Assembly: GCA_964492845.1 (NCBI GenBank)
Contig: CAZBMZ010000034.1
Span: 1 to 64,000, forward strand
Direction: 5' to 3'
Source of the DNA: JADJPF01 sp964492845
GTDB lineage: Bacteria; Acidobacteriota; Blastocatellia; Chloracidobacteriales; JADJPF01
Length of the DNA stretch: 64,000 nt
In this document: positions 51,738 to 60,800 of the stretch, piece by piece
Position numbering within the stretch: the stretch's first letter is position 1
Layout: each line of letters begins with the position of its first letter
The notes under the pieces: generated by a model
Database searches by the model: none
What the model was told of the DNA's origin: nothing
Seen by the model: the letters and a program-made list of their open reading frames with translations, nothing else
Translations under genes and position numbers: made by a program

Positions 51738-53006
51738 CTAGGTATAGCGCAACCACTTAATTAATTCTGGAACGGTTGGACGTTTGCCATACATTAAAAT
51801 TCCTACACGATAAATTTTGGCTGCTAGCCAGGAACAAGCAATTATAGTTACTACCATAAGCCCTAAAGATAGAACAATTTGCCAAATGGGTGGAGTCTGT
51901 ACCGCAATTCGTAAAAACATTAGTACTGGGCCAAAAAACGGAACTAGTGACAAGATTACTGATGCCGTGCCGTTAGGGTCTCTAATTATTAATGAAGAAA
52001 AGATTGTTGCAATTATTAGCAACATTGTAATAGGCATTTGTACACTTTGAGCATCCTGATCATTAGAAACTATTGAACCTGCTAAAGCAAAAAGTGTTGC
52101 ATAAAGAAAATAACCTAAGACAAAATATAAAACAAAATATATAAGTAAAGCTTTTGGTATTTCAGGCAGATTTGCAGGCGATGCTACTGACATAGTTGCT
52201 AAAGCCATTGGAAGCACAGCAGCAAAAAGGCTCCATACAGTAAATTGCAGCAACCCTACTAGGCCAATACCTATAATTTTTCCAAACATTAATTCCAATG
52301 GAGAAATAGAAGAAATTATCACTTCAACAATACGACTTTGTTTTTCCTCAACAATGCCACGCAGCACCGTCATTCCATAAATAATCATGGTGGTATAAAG
52401 AATTACCATCATAATTAAACCTAATATCATTGTTTGGCCGCTATCTTCTTTTGTTCCGCTTTCAACAAGCTTTTTGGTTTTAATATCAATAGGTTTACTT
52501 AATTCATTTATTTGATTAGGATCCATCCCCGCTTGACTTAAGCGTCTTTCTATAATGGATCCACTTGTAGCATCTTCTAATTGTCGGATAGTCCCAAAAT
52601 CAGAAACATTTTCAGCAAAAAAGTCTGCTGAATAGTCTTTATCTGTCTTTTTTAGTAGTAAATAGCCATTTAGATCTCCATCTTTTATTTCTTTAGTAAG
52701 CTTTTCTCGTATTTCAGGAAGTTCTTTTTCATCAGCAATTCCTAGAGTTTTTACTACATATTTACTTTGGCCTATTGGGTCTTTTTTATTACTTAAGCGT
52801 TTTTCAATTGAAGCTAAAAGTTCAGTATCATTATCTAAGCTAACAACTGTAACTTTTCGATCACTTGTATCTAACTTTGCTACTAGCAATGGGGCAAGTA
52901 TCAGTACAGCCATAAGTATTGGCCCAAGCAATGTGCCAATGATAAACCATTTAGAAACAACTCTTTCTAAAAACTCTCGTTTGATGACCAAAAAAATTTT
53001 ATTCAT
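51738..53006 (-). CDS. ABC-2-type permease (NatB-like)
   Basis: A 422-residue membrane protein: one N-terminal helix (about 20-40), a long extracytoplasmic domain (about 45-180), then five to six helices (about 190-400). K-R-E-F-L-E-R-V at the start is typical of NatB/YhaP-like permeases. It overlaps the ATPase gene by 8 bases, showing translational coupling. The family exports Na+, antibiotics or other small molecules; the substrate here is unknown. Part of the minus-strand run behind hspR. Confidence 0.9.
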   Translation of the reverse strand: MNKIFLVIKREFLERVVSKWFIIGTLLGPILMAVLILAPLLVAKLDTSDRKVTVVSLDNDTELLASIEKRLSNKKDPIGQSKYVVKTLGIADEKELPEIREKLTKEIKDGDLNGYLLLKKTDKDYSADFFAENVSDFGTIRQLEDATSGSIIERRLSQAGMDPNQINELSKPIDIKTKKLVESGTKEDSGQTMILGLIMMVILYTTMIIYGMTVLRGIVEEKQSRIVEVIISSISPLELMFGKIIGIGLVGLLQFTVWSLFAAVLPMALATMSVASPANLPEIPKALLIYFVLYFVLGYFLYATLFALAGSIVSNDQDAQSVQMPITMLLIIATIFSSLIIRDPNGTASVILSLVPFFGPVLMFLRIAVQTPPIWQIVLSLGLMVVTIIACSWLAAKIYRVGILMYGKRPTVPELIKWLRYT

Positions 53007-53910
53007 TTTTTCCTACTTTCCTAATGAAAATTTCATTAAGAGAAGGCTCCATAAGTTCAAATCGGTTAATATAAACACCCTTATTAACCATTTGTTGGAG
53101 TAACTTTTGTGGCTCTGCTCCTTCGACTAGCTCAATTTCCATATGGCTAGCATACTGAGCAATCTTTTTTATTAGCTCATTGCCTGTTAAAACCTGATTT
53201 TCACCTTCATAGCTAAGAGCAATTTTATTACTAGAAAAACCTCGTTTAATGCTTTTTAAGTTGCCTGATAATACTTTTTGAGATTTATTAATTAAGCAAA
53301 TATCATCACATAATTTTTCTACTTGTTCCATTACGTGAGTAGAAAGAATAACTGTAGTGCCACTAGCTTTTAATTCATGTATGACTTCAATTAATAAATT
53401 AGCATTAACTGGATCTAGTCCAGAAAAAGGCTCATCTAAAATAATTAGCTCTGGTTTATGTAAAATGGTAGCAATAAATTGGATTTTTTGCTGCATTCCT
53501 TTGGAAAGTTCTTCTGTCTTTTTATCTAGCCAAGCAGATATTTGCAAGCGTTCTGCCCAATCAGTAATTCTTTTATCTATTTCACTTGTAGGAACATTTT
53601 TTAGGCCAGCTAAAAAGCGCAACTGTTCACGAACTTTCATTTTTTTATATAGCCCGCGTTCTTCTGGTAAATAACCTATGCGCTCCTGCATTTTAGGCCC
53701 CATTTTTTGCCCAAAAACTTTTACTTCTCCTTTATCTGGAAAAGTAATACTAACAATCATTCTAATTGTAGTGGTTTTGCCTGCTCCATTTGGGCCTAGC
53801 AGTCCAAAAACAGATCCTTGAACTACTTCTAAAGAAAGGTTATTAACTGCCGTAAAATCACCATATGACTTAGTTACAGCATTTATTTCTATTGCTTGCG
53901 TTGCTGACAA
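52999..53910 (-). CDS. ABC transporter ATP-binding protein (NatA-like)
   Basis: A 303-residue ATPase. Walker A G-P-N-G-A-G-K-T-T-T, signature L-S-K-G-M-Q-Q-K, Walker B L-I-I-L-D-E-P-F-S-G-L-D, and H-loop S-T-H. The C-terminal extension (about residues 215-303, DUF4162-like) is usual for NatA/YhaQ-type exporters. It is 25 bases after hspR and overlaps the permease gene by 8 bases. Its position right after a heat-shock repressor suggests heat-linked expression of the exporter. Confidence 0.94.
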   Translation of the reverse strand: MSATQAIEINAVTKSYGDFTAVNNLSLEVVQGSVFGLLGPNGAGKTTTIRMIVSITFPDKGEVKVFGQKMGPKMQERIGYLPEERGLYKKMKVREQLRFLAGLKNVPTSEIDKRITDWAERLQISAWLDKKTEELSKGMQQKIQFIATILHKPELIILDEPFSGLDPVNANLLIEVIHELKASGTTVILSTHVMEQVEKLCDDICLINKSQKVLSGNLKSIKRGFSSNKIALSYEGENQVLTGNELIKKIAQYASHMEIELVEGAEPQKLLQQMVNKGVYINRFELMEPSLNEIFIRKVGKNE

Positions 53911-53935
53911 TATTCACGCTCCAAATCAATTTTAG

Positions 53936-54361
53936 TTAATCTTTTTTCTTTTGATTTATTATGTTTGAAGGTCTAACGGCTATTTGCGATAAAGGGTTTA
54001 CTCTTACTAGAGCATTTTTTATTTGTTCGTCTTCTTGCCAAACATCTTGAGAGACATGCATTTGTAAATATTCTAAAAAGCGGTTAAATTCTCTCTGCAT
54101 TTCATCCATTTTTTCCCGCATATTTAAGATAATACCCACACCAGCTAAATTTACTCCTAGATCTCTAGTTAATTTTAAGATTAGTTCTAATCTTTCTAAA
54201 TCTTCTTCTGTATAAAAGCGAGTATTCCCGTCTGAACGCGAAGGAGTTAAAAGCCCTTCACGCTCATACAATCTTAATGTTTGCGCATGAATATCATAGG
54301 TTTCTGCTACAACGCTTATGGTATAACCTTTAGTTTTTGGTTTCTTTTTTGTTGTTGTCAT
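53936..54361 (-). CDS. hspR: MerR-family heat-shock repressor, HspR-like
   Basis: A 141-residue MerR-type protein: H-T-H at about residues 13-35 (Y-T-I-S-V-V-A-E-T-Y-D-I-H-A-Q-T-L-R-L-Y-E-R-E-G-L), wing R-S-D-G-N-T-R-F-Y, then the dimerisation helix with L-G-V-N-L-A-G-V-G-I-I-L-N-M. The L-x-x-Y-E-R-x-G-L-x-x-P-x-R start and G-V-N-L-A-G are hallmarks of HspR. It lies 9 bases after dnaJ in the dnaK-dnaJ-hspR order known from actinobacterial operons, where HspR with DnaK represses the operon. A HAIR-like site in the dnaK promoter (57701-57721) supports this. Confidence 0.9.
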   Translation of the reverse strand: MTTTKKKPKTKGYTISVVAETYDIHAQTLRLYEREGLLTPSRSDGNTRFYTEEDLERLELILKLTRDLGVNLAGVGIILNMREKMDEMQREFNRFLEYLQMHVSQDVWQEDEQIKNALVRVNPLSQIAVRPSNIINQKKKD

Positions 54362-54370
54362 ATAACCGCT

Positions 54371-55516
54371 TTATTCTAGCCCCATTTCCATACGGGGGTT
54401 TTCTGGGTTAAGTCGAGCATATTCTTTTAAGATTGTTTTTGTATCTTCGCTAATAATTTTTGGTAAGACTATTTTTACTTCTACATATTGATCCCCACAA
54501 ACATTTCCACGTAGTGAAGGAACTCCTTTTTCTCTTAAGCGAAATTTTTGTCCTGATTGTGTCCCTGGAGGAATACGCAAAACTGCTTTTCCAGAAATAG
54601 TTGGGACTTCTATTTTTGCTCCAATAGCGGCTTCAGGCACAGTAACAGGAATGGTGCAATAAATGTTGTCACCTTTACGCGTAAAATAAGGATGTTCACC
54701 AGCATTAGTAATAATAAAAAGATCTCCTGACCCGCCTCCCAAAGTTCCAGAATGCCCTTTTCCAGGTACACGAACTCTTGAACCAGTATCAACCCCAGCA
54801 GGAATACGTACTTTAACAGATTCTGTTTTTGGCACTGTACCGCGACCTAAACAAAGGCTACAAGCTTGATTTCGTTGCCCTGTTCCATGACAATCAGGGC
54901 AAGTAGTCTTAAACTGTAGCTTACCACTTTGAGTGGTAGTTTTACCGCTACCTTGACAACGACTACAAGGTTGTTGTGCCGTGCTGATCATTTCTCCGCT
55001 ACCATTACAACGATTACATCCTTCATCTCTACTTAAGGTAATACTAGCAGTAAAACCTTGTACAGCTTGTTCAAAACTAATTGATAAAGCATATTCAATA
55101 TCTAAGCCTTTTCTAGGCTCTGGTGCAGTAGCATTAGTATACATATTAGTACTATTAGCACTTGCTTTGCGCGATGACCCAAAGAGTTCAGAAAAAATAT
55201 CTCCAAATGAACCACTATTAAACCCACCAAAATCAAATCCACCAAAGCCAAACCCACTATTTGCAGGCCCAGCATTAGCAGCATCAGCCATATTATCTGA
55301 GTAAGAGCCAAAGCGATCATAAACTTCGCGTTTCTTTGTATCGCTTAAAACTTCAAATGCTTCTGATATTTGCTTAAATTTTTCTTCTGCTGACTTATCC
55401 CCAGGGTTTACATCTGGATGATATTTTCTAGCTAAACGCCTATATGCTTTTTTAATCTCGTCTTGGTTAGCAGTACGCTCAACACCTAAAACTTTATAGT
55501 AATCTTCTCGTGCCAT
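54371..55516 (-). CDS. dnaJ: Chaperone DnaJ (Hsp40)
   Basis: A 381-residue co-chaperone that stimulates DnaK's ATPase and delivers substrates. The J domain (about residues 1-70) has Y-H-P-D-V-N with the H-P-D loop. A Gly/Phe-rich region (about 78-120) follows, then the zinc-binding domain with four C-x-x-C-x-G-x-G repeats (C-N-R-C-N-G-S-G, C-S-R-C-Q-G-S-G, C-P-D-C-H-G-T-G, C-S-L-C-L-G-R-G) and two C-terminal substrate domains. It is 95 bases after dnaK, across a hairpin, and 9 bases before hspR. The Shine-Dalgarno is weak. Confidence 0.96.
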   Translation of the reverse strand: MAREDYYKVLGVERTANQDEIKKAYRRLARKYHPDVNPGDKSAEEKFKQISEAFEVLSDTKKREVYDRFGSYSDNMADAANAGPANSGFGFGGFDFGGFNSGSFGDIFSELFGSSRKASANSTNMYTNATAPEPRKGLDIEYALSISFEQAVQGFTASITLSRDEGCNRCNGSGEMISTAQQPCSRCQGSGKTTTQSGKLQFKTTCPDCHGTGQRNQACSLCLGRGTVPKTESVKVRIPAGVDTGSRVRVPGKGHSGTLGGGSGDLFIITNAGEHPYFTRKGDNIYCTIPVTVPEAAIGAKIEVPTISGKAVLRIPPGTQSGQKFRLREKGVPSLRGNVCGDQYVEVKIVLPKIISEDTKTILKEYARLNPENPRMEMGLE

Positions 55517-55546
55517 AATTATTTTATTTAGAAAGGGTTATATTGC

Positions 55547-55575
55547 TTGACAGCCTGCAAGTTACAGGCTGTCAA
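55547..55575 (-). other. 11-bp hairpin between dnaK and dnaJ
   Basis: TTGACAGCCTG (55547-55557) and CAGGCTGTCAA (55565-55575) form a perfect 11-bp stem with a 7-base loop in the dnaK-dnaJ gap. There is no U-tract, so it is better read as a transcript-stabilising or partial-attenuation element that could keep DnaK levels above DnaJ. Function inferred from position. Confidence 0.65.
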
Positions 55576-55611
55576 AGGTTAGCAAATTTTACTTTAATTA
55601 GTAGGAAGTAA

Positions 55612-57543
55612 CTATTTTTTATCGTCAACATCTACATATTCAGCATCAATAACATCATCATCTTTAGGATTACTACGACCACTACCACCTGCACTTGTGC
55701 TACCACCACTCCCGGCTGATGCTGACTCGGCTTGTCCATCCGCAGGAGCTTGACGATACATTTGTTCAGCTACTTTGTGAGAAGATTTAGTTAGTTTTTC
55801 ATAAAGTGCTTCTAATTCTGGAGTTTCTGCTGTTTCCAACTTACCACGAATCTCAGAAATAATTCCTTCTAGTTCTGTTACTGTTGCAGCATCAATTTTT
55901 TCTCGGTTATCTTTGATCAATTTCTCCGTTGAGTAAGTTAAACTATCAAGTTTATTGCGTGCTTCGATTTGATCGCGTCGCTTTTTGTCTGACTCAGAAT
56001 TAGAATCAGCTTCCCTTACCATTCTGTCAATTTCTTCCTTGCTTAAGCCAGAACTAGATGTAATCGTAATCTTTTGCTCTCGTCCCGTCCCAAGGTCTTT
56101 TGCTGATACATTGACAATACCATTAGCATCAATATCAAAGGTTACTTCAACTTGTGGCATTCCTCTTGGAGCAGGTGGAATACCTATTAGGTGGAATTTA
56201 CCTAATGTGCGGTTATCTCGTGCCATAGGTCTTTCACCTTGTAACACATGAACTTCTACTGATGTTTGGTTATCTGATGCAGTCGAAAAAACTTCACTCT
56301 TACGAGTAGGAATAGTTGTATTACGTTCAATTAAGCGGGTAAATACACCACCTAATGTTTCAATACCTAAAGAAAGAGGAGTAACGTCTAATAAAAGTAA
56401 ATCTTTGACATCTCCAGCTAAAACGCCTGCTTGAACAGCAGCACCAACAGCTACAACTTCATCTGGGTTAACACCTTTATGAGGTTCTTTACCAAAGAAG
56501 TTTTTTACCATTTCTTGGATTTTAGGAATACGTGTTGAACCTCCAACTAACACGACTTCATCAACTTGACTGGTTTTTACCCCAGCGTCAGATAGAGCTA
56601 GCTCACAAGGCTTTAAGGTACGACGTAAAAGATCATCAACTAAAGATTCAAACTTAGCACGAGAAAGTTTCATTACTAAGTGTTTAGGCCCACTTTGGTC
56701 AGCAGTAATAAACGGTAGGTTAATTTCTGTTTCCATTGTTGAAGAAAGCTCAATTTTTGCTTTTTCTGCCGCTTCTTTTAAGCGTTGGAGTGCCATTTTA
56801 TCATTAGAAAGATCAATACCTTGATCCTTCTTAAATTCTTCCATAATCCATTTCATCAAGCGTTCATCAATATCATCCCCGCCTAAGTGGGTATCACCAT
56901 TAGTAGATTTTACTTCTACTACACCTTCACCTACTTCAAGGACAGAAATGTCAAAAGTGCCACCACCAAAGTCAAATACAGCTATAGTCTCATTTTTCTT
57001 TTTATCTAATCCATATGCTAAAGCTGCTGCTGTTGGCTCATTAACAATACGCATTACTTCAAGCCCAGCAATTTTACCAGCATCTTTTGTTGCCTGCCGT
57101 TGTGCATCATTAAAATAAGCTGGAACTGTAATTACAGCTTTTTCTACTTTTTGGCCTAAGTATTCTTCGGCTGCTAATTTTAATTTTTGTAAGATCATGG
57201 CAGAAACTTCTGGTGGAGAATATTCTTTACCGCCTGCTACTACACGACAATCACCATTTGAAACAGATTTTACCGTATAGGGAACTTGCTTAATCTCACC
57301 GCCAACTTCTTCATAACGACGGCCCATAAATCTTTTAATTGAATAAACTGTGTTTTCTGGATTAGTGACAGCTTGGCGTTTAGCAACTTGTCCTACTAAT
57401 CGCTGTCCATCTTTTGTAAATCCTACTACTGAGGGAGTAGTACGCGCACCTTCTGAATTAGCAATTACTGTGGGAGAACCACCTTCCATAATAGCAACTA
57501 CTGAGTTAGTTGTGCCTAAGTCAATACCAATAATCTTACTCAT
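55612..57543 (-). CDS. dnaK: Chaperone DnaK (Hsp70)
   Basis: A 643-residue chaperone. Nucleotide-binding domain (about residues 1-385) with G-I-D-L-G-T-T-N-S, A-V-I-T-V-P-A-Y-F-N-D-A-Q-R, V-F-D-F-G-G-G-T-F-D and V-G-G-S-T-R-I-P. The linker D-L-L-L-L-D-V-T-P-L follows, then the substrate-binding domain and lid, ending with a Gly/Ser-rich tail and D-D-D-V-I-D-A-E-Y. Excellent GGAGG Shine-Dalgarno. First gene of the dnaK-dnaJ-hspR run; grpE is not in the cluster. Its promoter has near-consensus -35 and -10 boxes overlapped by a HAIR-like operator. Confidence 0.97.
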   Translation of the reverse strand: MSKIIGIDLGTTNSVVAIMEGGSPTVIANSEGARTTPSVVGFTKDGQRLVGQVAKRQAVTNPENTVYSIKRFMGRRYEEVGGEIKQVPYTVKSVSNGDCRVVAGGKEYSPPEVSAMILQKLKLAAEEYLGQKVEKAVITVPAYFNDAQRQATKDAGKIAGLEVMRIVNEPTAAALAYGLDKKKNETIAVFDFGGGTFDISVLEVGEGVVEVKSTNGDTHLGGDDIDERLMKWIMEEFKKDQGIDLSNDKMALQRLKEAAEKAKIELSSTMETEINLPFITADQSGPKHLVMKLSRAKFESLVDDLLRRTLKPCELALSDAGVKTSQVDEVVLVGGSTRIPKIQEMVKNFFGKEPHKGVNPDEVVAVGAAVQAGVLAGDVKDLLLLDVTPLSLGIETLGGVFTRLIERNTTIPTRKSEVFSTASDNQTSVEVHVLQGERPMARDNRTLGKFHLIGIPPAPRGMPQVEVTFDIDANGIVNVSAKDLGTGREQKITITSSSGLSKEEIDRMVREADSNSESDKKRRDQIEARNKLDSLTYSTEKLIKDNREKIDAATVTELEGIISEIRGKLETAETPELEALYEKLTKSSHKVAEQMYRQAPADGQAESASAGSGGSTSAGGSGRSNPKDDDVIDAEYVDVDDKK

Positions 57544-57690
57544 AATCTTTTTGCCTCCAAATGGCAGAATTGTTTTGACAATCTGCTCAATACTAAATTG
57601 ATAGAAATTAATAATAAAATTGCAAATTGGGCGGACGAATATAAATTAATTAAATGCCCAACAATATAATTTTTTGTTCAAGTTGCCGCC

Positions 57691-57720
57691 AGTATAGCTA
57701 GTTGAGTATCTTATTGTCAA
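57691..57720 (-). promoter_or_regulatory. dnaK promoter, near-consensus sigma-70 type
   Basis: On the minus strand TTGACA (plus 57715-57720) is followed by an 18-base spacer and TATACT (plus 57691-57696). This gives a perfect -35 box and a 5-of-6 -10 box, about 150 bases upstream of the dnaK ATG. No sigma-32-like or CIRCE sequence is seen, which fits HspR-type repression of a housekeeping promoter. Confidence 0.75.
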
Positions 57721-57721
57721 G
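57701..57721 (-). promoter_or_regulatory. HAIR-like HspR operator over the dnaK -35 box
   Basis: On the minus strand the sequence reads CTTGACA-N7-ACTCAAC. The HAIR consensus for HspR is CTTGAGT-N7-ACTCAAG, so the halves match 5 of 7 and 6 of 7 with the exact spacing. It covers the -35 box, an ideal place for repression by the HspR encoded in the same operon. Confidence 0.7.
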
Positions 57722-57897
57722 TTTTTTATAGCAAGTATAATCAACTTTCTTCCGAATAATATAATTAACTAAAAATTTTACTTTCTAAAATAAGAAATTT
57801 AGATTATTTATTAACAAGCCAAGCTACTATAAGTTATTATTAGGTGATTCTAATAGACAGCTTATTTTTGTTGGATTAAGTAGCTACACTTAAATCA

Positions 57898-60800
57898 ATG
57901 TTTAGCTTTTCCAAAATTAAAACACTTAGCCAATTTGCCCTAATCTTTCTCTTTTTATTAACAATAAGTTTGTTGATAAACCAGGATTTTTTTGGGAAAA
58001 CAAGTAGTTTTACTAATTTAACTAGTATATCTACGAAACCATTAACTAAAAAAACCTTTCCTAAACTATCAGGATCTTTTGCTTTTCATACATTTACAGA
58101 TAAAGATGGACTACCTCAAAATTCAGCAATGACAATAGTTTTTGACCAAAAAGGCTATCTTTGGGTAGGGACTCAAGACGGAGCAACTTACTATAATGGT
58201 CATAAATGGACTACTGTAAATATGCCTAATAGACAGATTTCTAATTCTGTTCAAACAATGCTTCCTACTTCTGATGGTAGCCTTTGGTTTGGCACTAATG
58301 GGGCTGGTTTAGTACAACTAAAAAATAGTAAATGGACAATTTATAATAAAAAGTCTGGAGCATTAGCTAACAATATAGTAAATACTCTTACTGTTACTAC
58401 TAATTCATTAGGTCAGTCTACTATTTGGGTAGGAACTGAGGCAGGTTTATCATCATTTTCTAATGATAAATGGCAAACTTACACTAGTGAAAATTCTAAC
58501 CTTCCTAGTGATAACATTGAAACTCTCCTTGTTGACAAAGATATTCTTTGGATTGGAACTAATGGAGGCGGGCTAGTTAAATTTGAAAATAATAAATTTT
58601 CTACTAACTATAATAAAACCAACTCTTTGCTACCAAGTGATGTTGTTAAAAGCTTACTAGTTACCAAAAATAACGACCAAAAAACTATTTGGATAGGAAC
58701 CGAACAAGGATTAGTTAGCTTAAGAGAAAACCATGCAAATAATCCACAGTGGAATATTTACAATACAAATAATTCCTCACTACCCCATAACATTATCAGA
58801 TGTATTTATCCAGCAGATTTACAATCTGAAAAATCAGCAATTTGGATAGGTACACCCGCCGGGCTAGCCTATTTTGTGGAATCTACCGATGATGAAGACA
58901 TGTTTTGGAAGGTCTATAATTCACAAAATTCTAATTTATCAGGAGATTTTATAGTTTCTTTGCTAGGTACATATCCTGAAAACGGCATTCCTACACTTTG
59001 GATTGGAACTAACGGAGGGGGTTTAGTTCGCACAGATTTACTTGGCTGGCAAACATTTTCTACTAAAACATCCCTATTGCCTAACAACATAGTTAGAAGC
59101 TTATTAGAAGTAAATAAAGAAGATACAACCAAACAACTTTGGGTTGGCACCTATGAAGGGCTAGCTTGTTTAGAAAATGAAAAATGGACAATTTACAATA
59201 CTACCAATTCTTCTTTACCAGATAATAATATAGAAAATTTACTATACACTTCCCCAAATACACTTTGGATAGGTAGTTGGGGAGGATTAACTAAAATAGA
59301 AAATAATATTTGGAAAACTTATAACATTAGCAATTCTGGTATACCTGAAAATCGGGTAATGAGCTTACTTGAAACTACTAGCAACAAAGAAAAAATTCTT
59401 TGGGTAGGAACTACAGGCGGACTTGCTTGTTTTCAAAAAGACAAATGGTCAACTTATACAACTAAAAATTCTCCCCTACCACATAATCAAATTGATAGCA
59501 TTTTAGCAACTGAGTCAAATAACAATGGTCAAGTAATTTGGCTAGGAACCTGGGGAGGTGGACTAGTTAAGCTAGAGATAGCAAATAATACTGATAGCTT
59601 AAACTTAGTAACTGCTGCTAAATGGACAATTTATAATACAGAAAATTCTGAGTTACCTAATAATCTTATAAAAACCTTAAAAGAAACTAACCATAATGGT
59701 CAACAAATTATTTGGATTGGAACTAATGGAGGACTAGCCCAATTTTTCCCAAATAAATCTGACAAAGCTTGGCAAATTTTTTCTGATTCAACTACTCCAG
59801 CACTACCAAACAATATAGTTTCCCAAATTATTTTTACCCCAAAACAAATTTTTATTTTTACTTTTAAGGGTATTGCACGTTTTACATTAAAAGCAGAAAA
59901 AAATGATTCTTCTAATCTAGCTAATTTTGATAGCTATGTTTTTACAACTGAAGATGGTTTGCCTGGAAATGGTGTTAACCCTAGAGCAGCAATTTTAGAT
60001 AGCCAAAATCGTCTTTGGGCCGGAACACTTTACGGACTAGCGATGCTAGACTTAAATAAAAATATTAATGATAGCCAACCTAAACCCCTTCATATTGAAC
60101 AAGTAAGCATTAAAGGCAAACCTTTTACTAAAAGCCCTTCCTCAAAAGATTTACAAACTTTTATAGGTACCTCAAAAGATTTACCTAATAATGAAGAGTT
60201 TAGTTATTATGAAAATCAACTCGTTTTTGAATATACTTTGCTAAGTTATTTCAAAGGATCAGAAACTCGCTATCGTGTTCAATTAGTAGGTTTAGATCCT
60301 AAACCTTCAGATTGGAATAGCGAACATAGAAAAGAATATACAAATTTAAGCTATGGAATTTATCAATTTCAAGTTTGGGCCAAAGATGGTCAAGGTAATA
60401 TTTCTGGCCCTGTTAGCATTCCTTTTAGTATAAACCCTCCTCCTTGGTTTACTTGGTGGGCAGTTTTATTTTATTTAAGTGGTGTTGGTGGGCTTATTTA
60501 TGGAACAGTTGCATGGCGAATCCATATTTTAACTAAAAGACAACAAGAAAAAGTCTCTCAACTTCGCCAATTACAACAAGAACGCCTTGAAACTCTTCGC
60601 CAACTCTTAAAAAGTATCCAAATTATTAATTCCCAACTAGATCTTGAAACAGTTTTGCAAAATATTACGGCTGAAAGTGCGCGTTTAATTGATGGTGAAC
60701 CCGGCACAATAGGCTTAATAGTAGATAAAAACATTGTTTTTAAACATTTATGGTATCAAGGAAAGTTAGAAGATTCTGATCTTATCTTTCCATTAGGTCA

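Larger units (their letters stand above)
57544..57897. other. Divergent promoter region between dnaK and the sensor kinase
   Basis: A 354-base interval between divergently transcribed dnaK (minus) and the large sensor kinase gene (plus). It holds the dnaK promoter and HAIR-like site at 57691-57721. The sensor-kinase half (57722-57897) is A/T-rich; I see no clear promoter boxes or operator there and no ORF or RNA gene. Confidence 0.7.

Noticed and set aside
58100..60100. Apparent DNA repeat family in the sensor kinase gene
   Set aside because: The repetition is at the protein level (Reg_prop W-I-G-T blades) with diverged codons. It is not a tandem DNA repeat or CRISPR.
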